A DNA stretch of 64,000 nt, from positions 372,001 through 436,000 of the forward strand of contig JADJWH010000001.1 in assembly GCA_016716465.1 (NCBI GenBank). Direction: 5' to 3'. This DNA is from Gammaproteobacteria bacterium. GTDB taxonomy: Bacteria; Pseudomonadota; Gammaproteobacteria; SZUA-140. Below the pieces are notes generated by a model, which saw only the letters and a program-made list of their open reading frames with translations, did not search any database and had not been told where the DNA came from. Within the stretch, counting starts at the first letter, position 1; the number at the start of each line of letters is the position of its first letter. The position numbers were made by a program, and so were the translations under genes. Below are positions 1 through 8,136 of this stretch, in pieces.

Positions 1-17
1 AAAACACCAGAAAAATG

Positions 18-43
18 TACCATGAAATAGCATGGTATTTTTT
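18..43 (+). terminator. Possible Rho-independent terminator upstream of int
   Basis: A perfect 7-bp stem (TACCATG at 18-24, CATGGTA at 31-37) with a 6-nt loop is followed at once by six T residues. The form fits an intrinsic terminator for a transcript entering from the left, though the stem is only moderately GC-rich. It would insulate the integrase gene from upstream transcription. Confidence 0.5.
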
Positions 44-63
44 CCCTCAGGGGAGGACTTGTG

Positions 64-1263
64 ATGCTGACGGATACCAAGCTCCGAAATTTGAAGCCCC
101 AGGACAAGCTCTACAAGGTGAACGACCGCGATGGGCTCTATGTGGCGGTGACACCAGCGGGAGGTATCTCCTTCAGATACAACTATTCGATTAGCGGTCG
201 ACAGGAGACGCTGACGATAGGCCGGTATGGCAAGCGTGGCGTCACGCTTTCAGAAGCGCGAGAACGCGTCAGCGAAGCAAAGAAGATGATTGCGGCAGGG
301 AAGTCACCGGCCAGGGAAAAGGCGCGTGACAAGAAGCGCGTGAAGAATGCCGAGACGTTCGGTGCATGGGCCGAAAAATGGCTGCGCGGCTATCAGATGG
401 CTGAGTCGACACGCGACATGCGCAAGTCAGTCTACAACCGTGAGTTGAAGAAGCGGTTTGGCAATCAGAAATTGTCCGAGATTACCCATGAGGATCTCCG
501 GGCAGTGACTGATTCCATCGTCGAAAGAGGGGCTCCGGCAACAGCAGTTCATGCTCGTGAAGTAGTGTTGCAGGTTTTTCGTTGGGCAATTGAGCGCGGG
601 CAGAAAGTAGAGAACCCGGCGGAACTGGTTCGCCCTACCAGTATCGCCAGATTCGAGCCGCGCGATCGGGCATTGAGTCCTGCTGAAATTGGTCTGATGT
701 ATCGGTATATGGATCGAGTCGGAACGTCGCCGCAATATAGAGCCGCGATAAAACTGCTGTTGCTGACCATGGTGAGAAAATCCGAGCTGTCCAATGCCAC
801 CTGGGCTGAGATCAATTTCAGCGAGGCTCTTTGGACTATTCCGAAAGAGCGAATGAAGCGCAGAAACCCGCACCTGGTGTATCTGTCACGTCAGGCTCTG
901 GACATCTTTATCGCTTTAAAGACCTTTGCAGGTGGATCCGTATTTGTGCTCCCCTCGCGCTATGACTCAGACATCCCGATGAGCGCCGCTACCTTGAACC
1001 GCGTTCTGGCATTGACGTATCAGGCGGCCCAGAAAGACGGCGAACAGCTCAGCAAATTTGGCCCGCACGATCTGCGTCGTACAGCCAGCACCCTATTGCA
1101 TGAAGCCGGCTATAACACTGATTGGATTGAAAAGTGTCTTGCCCACGAGCAGAAAGGCGTGCGGGCAATCTATAACAAAGCCGAATACCGGGAGCAACGA
1201 GCTGCAATGTTACAAGATTGGGCGGATATGATTAACGAGTGGACTAACGTGAAGCGGCAGTAA
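64..1263 (+). CDS. int: P4-type tyrosine integrase (DUF4102 N-terminus)
   Basis: Site-specific tyrosine recombinase expected to integrate and excise the element, usually at the 3' end of a tRNA gene. The N-terminal ~90 residues look like the DUF4102 arm-binding domain of P4-like integrases (LTIGRYG, LSEAR). A SAM-like core-binding region follows, then the catalytic domain with Arg in MVRKSEL (about residue 239), HDLRR (336-340), His of LAHE (362) and the nucleophile Tyr in AIYNKAEY (about 371). Length 399-400 aa is normal for the family. GGGAGG at 51-56 favours the ATG at 64 over the GTG at 61. The gene probably lies next to the left attachment site, which would be off the window. No frameshift or missing catalytic residue is seen, so it is likely functional. 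Confidence 0.95.
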   Translation: MLTDTKLRNLKPQDKLYKVNDRDGLYVAVTPAGGISFRYNYSISGRQETLTIGRYGKRGVTLSEARERVSEAKKMIAAGKSPAREKARDKKRVKNAETFGAWAEKWLRGYQMAESTRDMRKSVYNRELKKRFGNQKLSEITHEDLRAVTDSIVERGAPATAVHAREVVLQVFRWAIERGQKVENPAELVRPTSIARFEPRDRALSPAEIGLMYRYMDRVGTSPQYRAAIKLLLLTMVRKSELSNATWAEINFSEALWTIPKERMKRRNPHLVYLSRQALDIFIALKTFAGGSVFVLPSRYDSDIPMSAATLNRVLALTYQAAQKDGEQLSKFGPHDLRRTASTLLHEAGYNTDWIEKCLAHEQKGVRAIYNKAEYREQRAAMLQDWADMINEWTNVKRQ

Positions 1264-1878
1264 ATTTTAGTAACTGAGGCCCGATCAGACACACAATGCC
1301 TGATTCCAAAGCGGACGTAGGCGATCGTCGGCTTTGGGCGGCTGCCGGCCAAAAAGCGACCACTCGGCCGGGAAATCCGAACGTCCGCTTTCCGTCGATG
1401 CGGTAACCCTCCACCCTACGTGACAACTGCACGATTCCAAGAGGCTTAGCTGCTCGACTCGATGCAGGATGGTAGCGGGGGCAGGATATGCTCTGTTCCG
1501 ACAGTTCCTATGCGAATTCATCTAAAGTAACCTCACTCTGTCAATAGACGCAAGCGCACCGGTACGGATTTTTTATCATACAAGACAGTGCACTCCAGAT
1601 AGTATTTACGCCATCAAGGATTGTACAACTTGACCAAAGGCTGAGCGTTCGCGATGTTTGATAACTCTGCGTATTCTTCTCAATTTACGCGCGCAGGCGC
1701 AGCGTAGGAGATACTCGCCAAAGGCCTAAGTATTCTCGCTATGCAGCAGGAGACGGCTGGAAAACCAATGCAATGTTGGCTCAATATGCAAAAGTGATCG
1801 ACGCGCTACACGGTGGTTCTGCGGAACTCGATGAGAAGTGCGGGCGAAGCCTGATCATGAATTAAGGAGAAATACAAC
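1264..1878. other. Non-coding gap between int and the exported protein
   Basis: About 615 bases without a convincing gene. It holds the long inverted-repeat element at 1308-1391 and, near its right end (1731-1865), an open frame ending in a TAA that reads like the tail of a protein (SRYAAGDGWKTNAM and onward). That frame has no start codon with a ribosome site and may be a gene remnant. A ribosome site AAGGAG (1864-1869) precedes the next gene. Confidence 0.5.
1308..1391. repeat. Palindromic intergenic element, copy 1 (AAAGCGGACGT arms)
   Basis: Perfect 11-bp arms AAAGCGGACGT (1308-1318) and ACGTCCGCTTT (1381-1391) enclose a GC-rich 62-nt interior. A related element with the same arm core lies at 6428-6496. 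Sequences containing this AGCGGACGTT core are, in my recollection, common between genes in proteobacteria, but I cannot name the family. Confidence 0.6.
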
Positions 1879-4800
1879 GTGAATTTCGGAATCTACCATA
1901 AGGCCCTTTTGGCTACGACCTTTTTGGTTTCTTCATCGGTTCTTGCCGACGATCTTATTCAAGTTGATTTTCCTGCACCCGAATCCTCCTGCTCGTCAGG
2001 CGTTGTATGCGGTTCTCACCGACTTCTTATCCAGTCCCGCTATTCAAGAGATCCTGCGCGATTCAATGTGATGCGCGAACTGTATCGTGGCAACCCCTCA
2101 CGCGCTCGCGAAGTAATGATTGGATATCAGGAGTACTACAGCCCATTTCATTTCGAACCGTCGATCTGGGATTTTTATAGTGTAGGGCGAACTATTTTCT
2201 CAAAAAATCCTATCAAGTCCGGCGCCCCAAAGGCTCTCAGATGGCTAACCACAGACGATGTCTTTCCAGAGGGACAAAGAAAACCGAAGTTTGTTAACCC
2301 AGATCAATTCACCAATCCCGCGATGGAAGGTCGCCCTTTAACGTCCGATCGAATTGAGTATTTGCGTCGAAAGAGGGAGATCCAAGACGATCCAGATACG
2401 GGTCGAACCGACAAACAGTTCCTAAGGTTTTTCGCGACTGATGACGGTGTAATTCAAAGAGACGACGTGTCTGGATATGAACAAGACATACTAATTCTTT
2501 CCAGCATACCTGCCGAAGAGGCCGACAAGCGCCAGAATTACGTCTCCTACATGAATCAAAAGTATGGACACACACCCGAGACGATTGAACAGGGTGTCCT
2601 AGTGGCTCGTGACTATATTGCCAAAGACTCGAATTCACCCCTTATCGGGCAAGAGGAAGAGGCGTTTCGAAGACTTCGCGAGAACCATGAAGACGAGATA
2701 ATAGAAATAGAGAACAAGATGGCGGGACTCGAGCAGTTGCGCCGCCAAGACGATGCCAATCAACTGCAGATCCAACAATTAGAGAAAGAGATAGCTCAAA
2801 AAGCCAGTGCTCTAGAAGAAAAACTTAGAACCGAACATGCTGAGAGCGGTGAGCAGTTACTATCTGAAGCATCCTCTGACGAAGAGCCAGTCAATCAAGA
2901 ACAGGAGGCCCCTCCAGCAGCTGACGAAACGGTTGCAGCACAACCACCAAAAGAGGTAACTCCGAAATGCGGCAAGCATTCTTATGGCGGAGCCCCTCTT
3001 TGTTCAGATCACCATTATGAGCTTACCGTTTTCGGCCTAACAGGCGAACTTATGGGTAATACTATCATTCTATTTGGCGGTGACGCCGACGTGGCTGCGA
3101 AATTTGACGGCTTTTCGAAAGGAATCATCTACGGAGCGGACGGACTCAGTTATCTAAGTAAGAACGGCTTCGGTGGAGACCCCACGGACGTCCTTACAGC
3201 GATGAACTCGGTGGCTTTTTCGGCGAACCTGCTAATTAGTGTCTTCTCGTCGGGTGAAGAAGATCCTATGCAAGAAGTGTTCGAACAGCTTTTCGCAATT
3301 CTCGATGTCCTTCTCCAGCAACAACAGCAAATACTAGAGAACCAACAGGACATGATCGCCTCACAAGCCTCCATCCTTTATTCCATCGAAACGATTCGAT
3401 CTGCTCTTCAAAATCTGCAAGAGCAGGAGCTCGAACAGCGCGCACTTATCTTGCAACAATTCGCAAACACGAATTCGTTGGTTACGGCATCTTATGTCGA
3501 TCTCCAATCAAGAATCGAAGCGCTACGAGAAGATGTGGCGCTTGCCCCTCTCTATATCGCTATAGATAACCTTCAAGCCGCTTTAAACCTCAATGCCGAT
3601 GACAACCATGAGTTGACGCAGGAGTCTCAGGATTTGAGCCAAGCCGTTGCAAGACTGAACATACCTATTCGTCGCTTGCCTCTGAATCCCCCGCAGCTGA
3701 CCATTCAACAACTCAAGGACGAGTACAACTCAAATTGGACTGAAAAACGTCGTGCGATTTCCTCTAACGATGCCAGGTTGCATTACTGGGCTTTACTTAG
3801 CCCGTTTTGCAAAGACGAGCTAACCTGTTCCGTCTATAAAGGAGCTCCCGATGTGGAGGGCCTTCAATCCCTAGCAAACACCTACGCGACTGCGGCCGAC
3901 CTACTCTCTATGACACCAGAAGGGCGCGATTTTCTGCAACAAGACATTACCGGTACGTTCGCTGAACTATCCAATGCCATTGAACAACTCAACGCTATCA
4001 CGCAAGTGGCGCGTCGCCATTTGCCTCAGATATACGAGAACTACGCGTCATCGATTGAAGAGCTGAGGAGTCTCACCCACCAATACGGTACGGCAGCCTT
4101 GGCATCGGTAGGCGGCACTCAATTCGGCGCCTCTCCTCTACTCCGATATCCCTGGAGAAACTTCCAATCGTTACCCGATGGTACCGCGCCTCGTCAAGTC
4201 ACGTTTGACCTTTCCCAAGGTCACCTGGATGAAGTCTTGATTCAACTAATGCAGGAGAATGTTCTTCGACTTGCTCCCGAGGCCCTTGAACAGATGACCG
4301 AGGAACAATTGGCCAATCATTCGATGATGAAGGAGTACCGTTCACTCTATTTGTCCTCTCGGGTCGCTGCGAATCTCGGCCTCGGCATTTTCAGAAAAGA
4401 CCCATGGCCTCGTTACGACCAGACTTCTAATCTTCAAAATAACCATGATCGCCGACACTTCCTTCATCTATTTTTGATGGCAGATCCGCTGATGGTTGAA
4501 GATGACGCCGTACGTGGCCGCCTAGAGTCCCTTATGTCCCGTGAAACAGGAGATAAGGCGATCTACGATGCGGCGATTACCAAAGGGTGGATTACCAATG
4601 TCCTCGGCGGTAGCGCATACGCGTCAAATATGTTCGAAATCTACGATGGTGGAGCGGCGCCTGCTAACAATCCCTATTGCCGGTCATATCAAACATTGGG
4701 TATTCCGAGCAGCATGTGCGTGGTCAAGGCGGCTGAGCGGTGGATTACAGATCACCCTGTTGAGGTACCAATGAACCAGGAGAGATGGGAGGTGGTCCGT

Positions 4801-5529
4801 CCTTGCGGCGTCGACCATCAGTACTGGTGTTTCAAATCCAGCCAATCCGACGACCCAGATTATATCAAGAAAGTTATTCGCAAGGAGGTCGACACCATAA
4901 ACGCCGTTCGTTTTCGCGCTATTCAACTAGCGTCCCAAGACGTTCTCGGCGTCCTCATGGCCCAATGGAACAGCACCCTCCTGAACGGAATCTCTAACTA
5001 CGACGCCCTACCTGCGCCAGTCAACTCAAATAGGCTATCCGAATTAGCAACCGCGCTATATGGCGGGCGCAAGAAACTAGAAGCTGCACGTCTTGCATAC
5101 ATACTCGCCCTTGAAGTCGCGTACGGTGAGGAATGCATCTATTCCCCACGGGCGCATAAGACCCTGCTCGCCCAAGGCCAACTACTGGCGACTAATCGAT
5201 TCTTGTCCTCTCCATCATTAACGCCAAAGGGTGAAGATAAAGGTCTACTTAAAGATCTAGCTGAGCCTATTCGAATGATGGAATCGTCAATGCATTATGC
5301 CGCTGCCATTGATCTTTCACAGGAAGGCGCTCTGCCTGAGCTAGCGGACATTAAATATTCTTGCGCCGTAGGACTTGGAGGGGCAGACCGTCTCGCCCAG
5401 TATGCATCAGTTCATCACGCTTGGGTTTCGAAACATGGCGCTGATCCAGACGCGGTTTTCGACGAGTATCTTCAGGTATTCCGCGACGATACCCCGCCTG
5501 ACGCTGTTGCTGAAGAGGCTATTCAGTGA
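1879..5529 (+). CDS. Large exported protein of unknown function (1,216 aa)
   Basis: I do not recognise this protein. Residues 1-24 form a signal peptide (hydrophobic LLATTFLVSSSVLA before DD), so it is probably periplasmic or secreted. Residues about 259-325 are a strongly charged coiled coil, followed by an acidic, proline-rich stretch (330-360). A glycine-rich region with hydrophobic segments (395-455) comes next, then a glutamine/leucine-rich coiled coil (466-530). The remaining ~680 residues look globular and helical with scattered Cys residues, some of which could form disulfides. The start is GTG behind AAGGAG. Its 3' end overlaps the convergent 132-aa exported protein by 11 bp. The base composition looks more AT-rich than the transfer genes, consistent with recent cargo. 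Position between integrase and regulator is typical of accessory genes. Confidence 0.8.
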   Translation: MNFGIYHKALLATTFLVSSSVLADDLIQVDFPAPESSCSSGVVCGSHRLLIQSRYSRDPARFNVMRELYRGNPSRAREVMIGYQEYYSPFHFEPSIWDFYSVGRTIFSKNPIKSGAPKALRWLTTDDVFPEGQRKPKFVNPDQFTNPAMEGRPLTSDRIEYLRRKREIQDDPDTGRTDKQFLRFFATDDGVIQRDDVSGYEQDILILSSIPAEEADKRQNYVSYMNQKYGHTPETIEQGVLVARDYIAKDSNSPLIGQEEEAFRRLRENHEDEIIEIENKMAGLEQLRRQDDANQLQIQQLEKEIAQKASALEEKLRTEHAESGEQLLSEASSDEEPVNQEQEAPPAADETVAAQPPKEVTPKCGKHSYGGAPLCSDHHYELTVFGLTGELMGNTIILFGGDADVAAKFDGFSKGIIYGADGLSYLSKNGFGGDPTDVLTAMNSVAFSANLLISVFSSGEEDPMQEVFEQLFAILDVLLQQQQQILENQQDMIASQASILYSIETIRSALQNLQEQELEQRALILQQFANTNSLVTASYVDLQSRIEALREDVALAPLYIAIDNLQAALNLNADDNHELTQESQDLSQAVARLNIPIRRLPLNPPQLTIQQLKDEYNSNWTEKRRAISSNDARLHYWALLSPFCKDELTCSVYKGAPDVEGLQSLANTYATAADLLSMTPEGRDFLQQDITGTFAELSNAIEQLNAITQVARRHLPQIYENYASSIEELRSLTHQYGTAALASVGGTQFGASPLLRYPWRNFQSLPDGTAPRQVTFDLSQGHLDEVLIQLMQENVLRLAPEALEQMTEEQLANHSMMKEYRSLYLSSRVAANLGLGIFRKDPWPRYDQTSNLQNNHDRRHFLHLFLMADPLMVEDDAVRGRLESLMSRETGDKAIYDAAITKGWITNVLGGSAYASNMFEIYDGGAAPANNPYCRSYQTLGIPSSMCVVKAAERWITDHPVEVPMNQERWEVVRPCGVDHQYWCFKSSQSDDPDYIKKVIRKEVDTINAVRFRAIQLASQDVLGVLMAQWNSTLLNGISNYDALPAPVNSNRLSELATALYGGRKKLEAARLAYILALEVAYGEECIYSPRAHKTLLAQGQLLATNRFLSSPSLTPKGEDKGLLKDLAEPIRMMESSMHYAAAIDLSQEGALPELADIKYSCAVGLGGADRLAQYASVHHAWVSKHGADPDAVFDEYLQVFRDDTPPDAVAEEAIQ

Positions 5530-5917
5530 GTTCTCGCAATGCACACTCCACTTTCTGACGATCTTCCTCAATGCGTTCTATCGCCTGATTCAGGTTTATA
5601 ATCTCTTGTTCTTTGTTTAGCCCATTACCGACCGACACGTCATTTCTTCGTTGCCTGAGCGCTGAGAGTTGACCAGCTACCCCCTCTAGCTGCCACTTTG
5701 CTCTTTCGATGTATCCATCGATATCGCGCGACTGATTCGGGCTTAGCGATGTTTTCTGTCCGCTCGAGAAAACGTCGAATGAAACACCAGTCAATATCCC
5801 GCAATTACTCCAGGCCTTGTAAACCTTTTCTAAGGTGCCAGGTGTGAAGCTTTCCTCGGCGGACGACACCCCTGCCAATATGACGAACCACACGCATGTA
5901 AGAAACAGCTGTTTCAC
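5519..5917 (-). CDS. Small exported coiled-coil protein, unknown
   Basis: 132-aa protein with an N-terminal signal peptide (KQLFLTCVWFVILAGVSSA) and a C-terminal amphipathic, charged helix pair (LNQAIERIEEDRQKVECAL) suggesting a coiled coil. GAGGAGG (5926-5932 on the complement) is spaced 8 nt from the GTG at 5917. That makes GTG a better start than the ATG at 5923 or the further upstream ATG at 5947. It converges on and overlaps the last 11 bp of the 1,216-aa exported protein. Both are exported and both carry coiled coils, so a joint envelope role is possible, but nothing identifies the function. Confidence 0.7.
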   Translation of the reverse strand: MKQLFLTCVWFVILAGVSSAEESFTPGTLEKVYKAWSNCGILTGVSFDVFSSGQKTSLSPNQSRDIDGYIERAKWQLEGVAGQLSALRQRRNDVSVGNGLNKEQEIINLNQAIERIEEDRQKVECALRELTE

Positions 5918-6240
5918 TCGCATTCCCTCCTCATTAACAAAATACATGTTACATCAATATATTCTTGTGGCCTCACGACTTGATATTTCATTGCCGCAAA
6001 ATGTATCGGTGCTCGACTTCGCTTGTCATCCATCGAAACTGGGCCTAGGCAAATCACTTGTTCTGCCCGACGGCCCAGTTCTTTTGTCATACTTCGTCAG
6101 GCTATATTTGTAGCGATGGCGCCGATACGCGAAGCGAAAGCTTACTGTGGGACGGATGTATACTCGCCCGCCAACTCTGACGAAGACCACGGCCAAAATT
6201 TGCCGGAGCAAATCCGAGGGAAGCCAGGAAGGCTCGAGTA

Positions 6241-6289
6241 GTCCTACATGATCTGCTTGGGCCGATTTAAAAATCGGGCTGGGTAGGAC
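6241..6289. repeat. Nested inverted repeats
   Basis: Outer arms GTCCTAC (6241-6247) and GTAGGAC (6283-6289) enclose an inner perfect hairpin CCGATTT-AA-AAATCGG (6262-6277). Such a nested structure could be a recombinase or regulator binding site, a cruciform, or an RNA element. No neighbouring gene decides between these. Confidence 0.5.
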
Positions 6290-6427
6290 GGGAGCCGTTG
6301 GACCGAATTCGACGCCCATCCCGCTGCCCTCTTGAAGAATACGGTCGGAACGAGTGTCGGATCAGACTGTACCGGGGGCCTGATTTGCATCTATCGCGTT
6401 CGAGTTGAGTTATTGCTGGGCGCAAAA

Positions 6428-6496
6428 GCGGACGTTCCAAGCACTAGGCCTGAGAGTCGCCTTTGGGCACAAAGGCGACTTAGAGGCAATGTCCGC
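6428..6496. repeat. Palindromic intergenic element, copy 2
   Basis: Outer arms GCGGACGTT (6428-6436) and AATGTCCGC (6488-6496) match at 8 of 9 positions. Inside lies a perfect 10-bp stem GTCGCCTTTG / CAAAGGCGAC (6456-6465, 6470-6479) with a GGCA loop. The outer arm core is the same as in the element at 1308-1391, so the two copies flank the exported-protein cargo. Confidence 0.6.
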
Positions 6497-6544
6497 GTTC
6501 CGCCAGTTGAGGGTGTCAGTTTCGATCCTATCGGCCACTGTCTG

Positions 6545-6814
6545 TCAGATCGGGTCTGAACTTCTACAAGTAAATCTGTTACAAGTAAATCCAGGGCAGT
6601 GTGCTCGATCCTCAGACTCTTTGCGCGACTCAATCCAATCTTCGACCTCGGCTAGGTCCCACGCGACATTGCGGCTTGTCAGTACGATTCGGCGCGGAAA
6701 ATCGCCGCGTTTTTCCATGTTGAAAATGGCGCGGTCTGAAAGCGGAATCATCGCCAGCAGTGTTTTCCGGTTTATTAATGCCTTGCTCGGGCGGTTTTGG
6801 TTTCCAGCGTCCAT
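6545..6814 (-). CDS. AlpA-family transcriptional regulator / excisionase-like protein
   Basis: 89-aa DNA-binding protein of the AlpA type. The pattern LINRKTLLAMIPLSDRAI with MEKRGDFPRRI and VAWDLAEVEDWI is the usual winged-helix arrangement of this family, which activates integrase or acts as excisionase in P4-like elements. The last ~15 residues (TCNRFTCRSS) come from a 15-bp tandem duplication and are not typical of AlpA, so the C-terminus may have been altered. It lies leftward of the repressor gene, with an operator-like site 100 bp upstream (6913-6927), which suggests control by the same repressor. Confidence 0.85.
   Translation of the reverse strand: MDAGNQNRPSKALINRKTLLAMIPLSDRAIFNMEKRGDFPRRIVLTSRNVAWDLAEVEDWIESRKESEDRAHCPGFTCNRFTCRSSDPI
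6565..6591. repeat. Tandem 15-bp repeat at the AlpA gene 3' end
   Basis: TACAAGTAAATC occurs at 6565-6576 and again at 6580-6591 (period 15). It is in frame with the AlpA gene and encodes its repeated FTC..FTC tail. Confidence 0.7.
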
Positions 6815-6912
6815 TGGCTATCTCTGTTGCCCCTGGCGGTGCCTCTCAGAATCGTGGGTTTGTGATATCTGAACATTAGCACCGTGCAAATCATCTTGGC
6901 AAAAGAGAATGT

Positions 6913-6927
6913 TTAGCAAAGTGATAA
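6913..6927. promoter_or_regulatory. Operator-like site upstream of the AlpA gene
   Basis: TTAGCAAAGTGATAA shares the left half-site TTAGCA with the perfect operator beside the repressor gene (7770-7784); the right half, TGATAA, differs from TGCTAA by one base. The surrounding GTTTA...TAAAC extends the dyad. It lies about 100 bp upstream of the minus-strand AlpA gene, so the repressor may control the AlpA gene as well as its own region. Confidence 0.45.
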
Positions 6928-7069
6928 ACACCTTGCCGGATCATTCGGTGGTAAGGGTGGATCGGAGTAGGGTGACCGGTCGTGACAGCATGTCACCCGC
7001 GACAATCACCTGAGATTTAGCCCCTGGTTGGGATTCTTCTTGCTCACGTTCTGAGCAGACGAGGATAGT

Positions 7070-7747
7070 TCAGACCACTTCCCCCTTAAAGACGATAACG
7101 CCGCAGATTGTGGCTTCTTCATCAACTTCAATGATGCGATTTGGCCAGTCAGGATTGAGCGCTTTCAGGTACTGCTTTCCGTCTTCGATAATCAGTTGTT
7201 TGAACGTTGCTTCATTAGATTCATCGAGTCGAACAACCACATACTTGCCGTGATCCGCTGAGACATTGGGATCAACGAAGATCAAGTCACCCTCATGAAA
7301 TTTTGGCTCCATGCTGCTTCCTCGAACCCTGAGGACGAAGGATTCCGGGCTGCAACGCACCGGGCAGGGTAAAAGCTCGGCCCCGTACGCCGGAACAAAG
7401 CTCTCAGAAACTTCGTACCAATTCCCGGCCTGAACCCAAGAGATAAGCGGGTGGAGACTGCGCAAATCGGGACCGTCGTGGGCGTTATTTTCTTCGTGTG
7501 GCGTGGTCCCCTTTGCAGGCGGGGTATCCATCCATCCTTGGGGCTTTTTCATTGCCTTTTCCAGTTTTCCCGCCAGTTCGTCTCCGATAGAACGTGGGGT
7601 GCCTTTCTTGGTGGGAAGCTGATTGCGAACCTGGCTGAGATAGGAGCTATTTGTCCCAGCCATGCGTGCCAGCTTGGCGGCCGACCCTGCTTCGGTAATC
7701 AGAGCTTCGAGGTTGTGGAGCCGAATCTGATTGTGTTTTAGCGTCAT
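7070..7747 (-). CDS. CI/LexA-type repressor with S24 self-cleavage domain
   Basis: 225-aa phage-type repressor likely to keep the element quiescent. The N-terminal helix-turn-helix region (ALITEAGSAAKLARMAGTN, then SSYLSQVRN) binds DNA. The C-terminal S24 domain has the Ala-Gly cleavage site in SWVQAG (about 107-108), the catalytic Ser in RGSSMEP (about 145) and the Lys in ATFKQL (about 183). All elements for RecA-stimulated autocleavage are therefore present, which implies induction by DNA damage. I chose the ATG at 7747; a TTG at 7756 in the same frame is weaker and lies in the operator zone. The divergent Cro-like gene and the operators at 7758-7784 form a lambda-like switch. Confidence 0.9.
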   Translation of the reverse strand: MTLKHNQIRLHNLEALITEAGSAAKLARMAGTNSSYLSQVRNQLPTKKGTPRSIGDELAGKLEKAMKKPQGWMDTPPAKGTTPHEENNAHDGPDLRSLHPLISWVQAGNWYEVSESFVPAYGAELLPCPVRCSPESFVLRVRGSSMEPKFHEGDLIFVDPNVSADHGKYVVVRLDESNEATFKQLIIEDGKQYLKALNPDWPNRIIEVDEEATICGVIVFKGEVV

Positions 7748-7757
7748 GCGAAACAAT

Positions 7758-7784
7758 TTAGCAGAATGTTTAGCAGAATGCTAA
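7758..7784. promoter_or_regulatory. Tandem repressor operators
   Basis: TTAGCAGAATGCTAA (7770-7784) is a perfect palindrome (TTAGCA-GAA-TGCTAA). Directly to its left, TTAGCAGAATG is repeated (from 7758) with a degenerate right half. The sites lie between the repressor start and the divergent gene, where CI-type operators are expected. Confidence 0.65.
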
Positions 7785-7805
7785 GCAAAAACCGGAACCG
7801 CGTCG

Positions 7806-7834
7806 TTGTTCAATGATTCGCTCGGTGCTAATGT
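7806..7834 (+). promoter_or_regulatory. Predicted promoter of the Cro-like gene
   Basis: TTGTTC (7806-7811) and TAATGT (7829-7834) are separated by 17 bp. The expected transcription start would fall at or within two bases of the ATG at 7843, which has no ribosome site. The mRNA would then be leaderless. Confidence 0.45.
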
Positions 7835-7842
7835 TTCTAAGC

Positions 7843-8136
7843 ATGGAGCTAAAGGAATTTCTCAAGATGGCAACCAAGCGGGAACGCGCTGATGTCGCTG
7901 TGGCATGCAGTGATTCAGTGTCCTACTTGTATCAGATTGCCGGAGAACACCGCTATGCGAGCCCCTGGATGGCGACGCAGATCGAGCGGCAGACGCGTGC
8001 TGTGGCCGACCTTTCCGATGGCCGATTAGAGCCAGTGCCCCGGGCAAGCATGGTCCGTCACCCTGAAATCTTCTACGACGTCGGTCTGCGAGAAAATACT
8101 CAAGAAACGGGTGGAAACGATGACGGCACCCGATGA
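7843..8136 (+). CDS. Cro/YdaS-like DNA-binding protein
   Basis: 97-aa protein transcribed divergently from the repressor. The segment ATKRERADVAVACSDSVSYL followed by YQIAGEHRYASPWMA is a helix-turn-helix of the Cro/YdaS sort, with a C-terminal tail of unknown role. By position it is the counterpart of Cro and should oppose the CI-type repressor. I chose the ATG at 7843; upstream in-frame starts extend into the predicted promoter. Its end overlaps the start of parB, suggesting one early operon that continues into the maintenance genes. Confidence 0.7.
   Translation: MELKEFLKMATKRERADVAVACSDSVSYLYQIAGEHRYASPWMATQIERQTRAVADLSDGRLEPVPRASMVRHPEIFYDVGLRENTQETGGNDDGTR

Larger units (their letters stand above)
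5918..6544. other. Non-coding gap with two inverted-repeat structures
   Basis: About 630 bases in which no reading frame has a credible start and composition. Two structured elements are present: nested inverted repeats at 6241-6289 and a stem-loop element at 6428-6496. The rest shows no recognisable gene. Confidence 0.5.

Noticed and set aside
5835..6872. Several plus-strand frames (92, 72, 75 and 155 aa)
   Set aside because: They have poor starts, overlap the minus-strand exported-protein and AlpA genes, or cross palindromes; none resembles a protein family.
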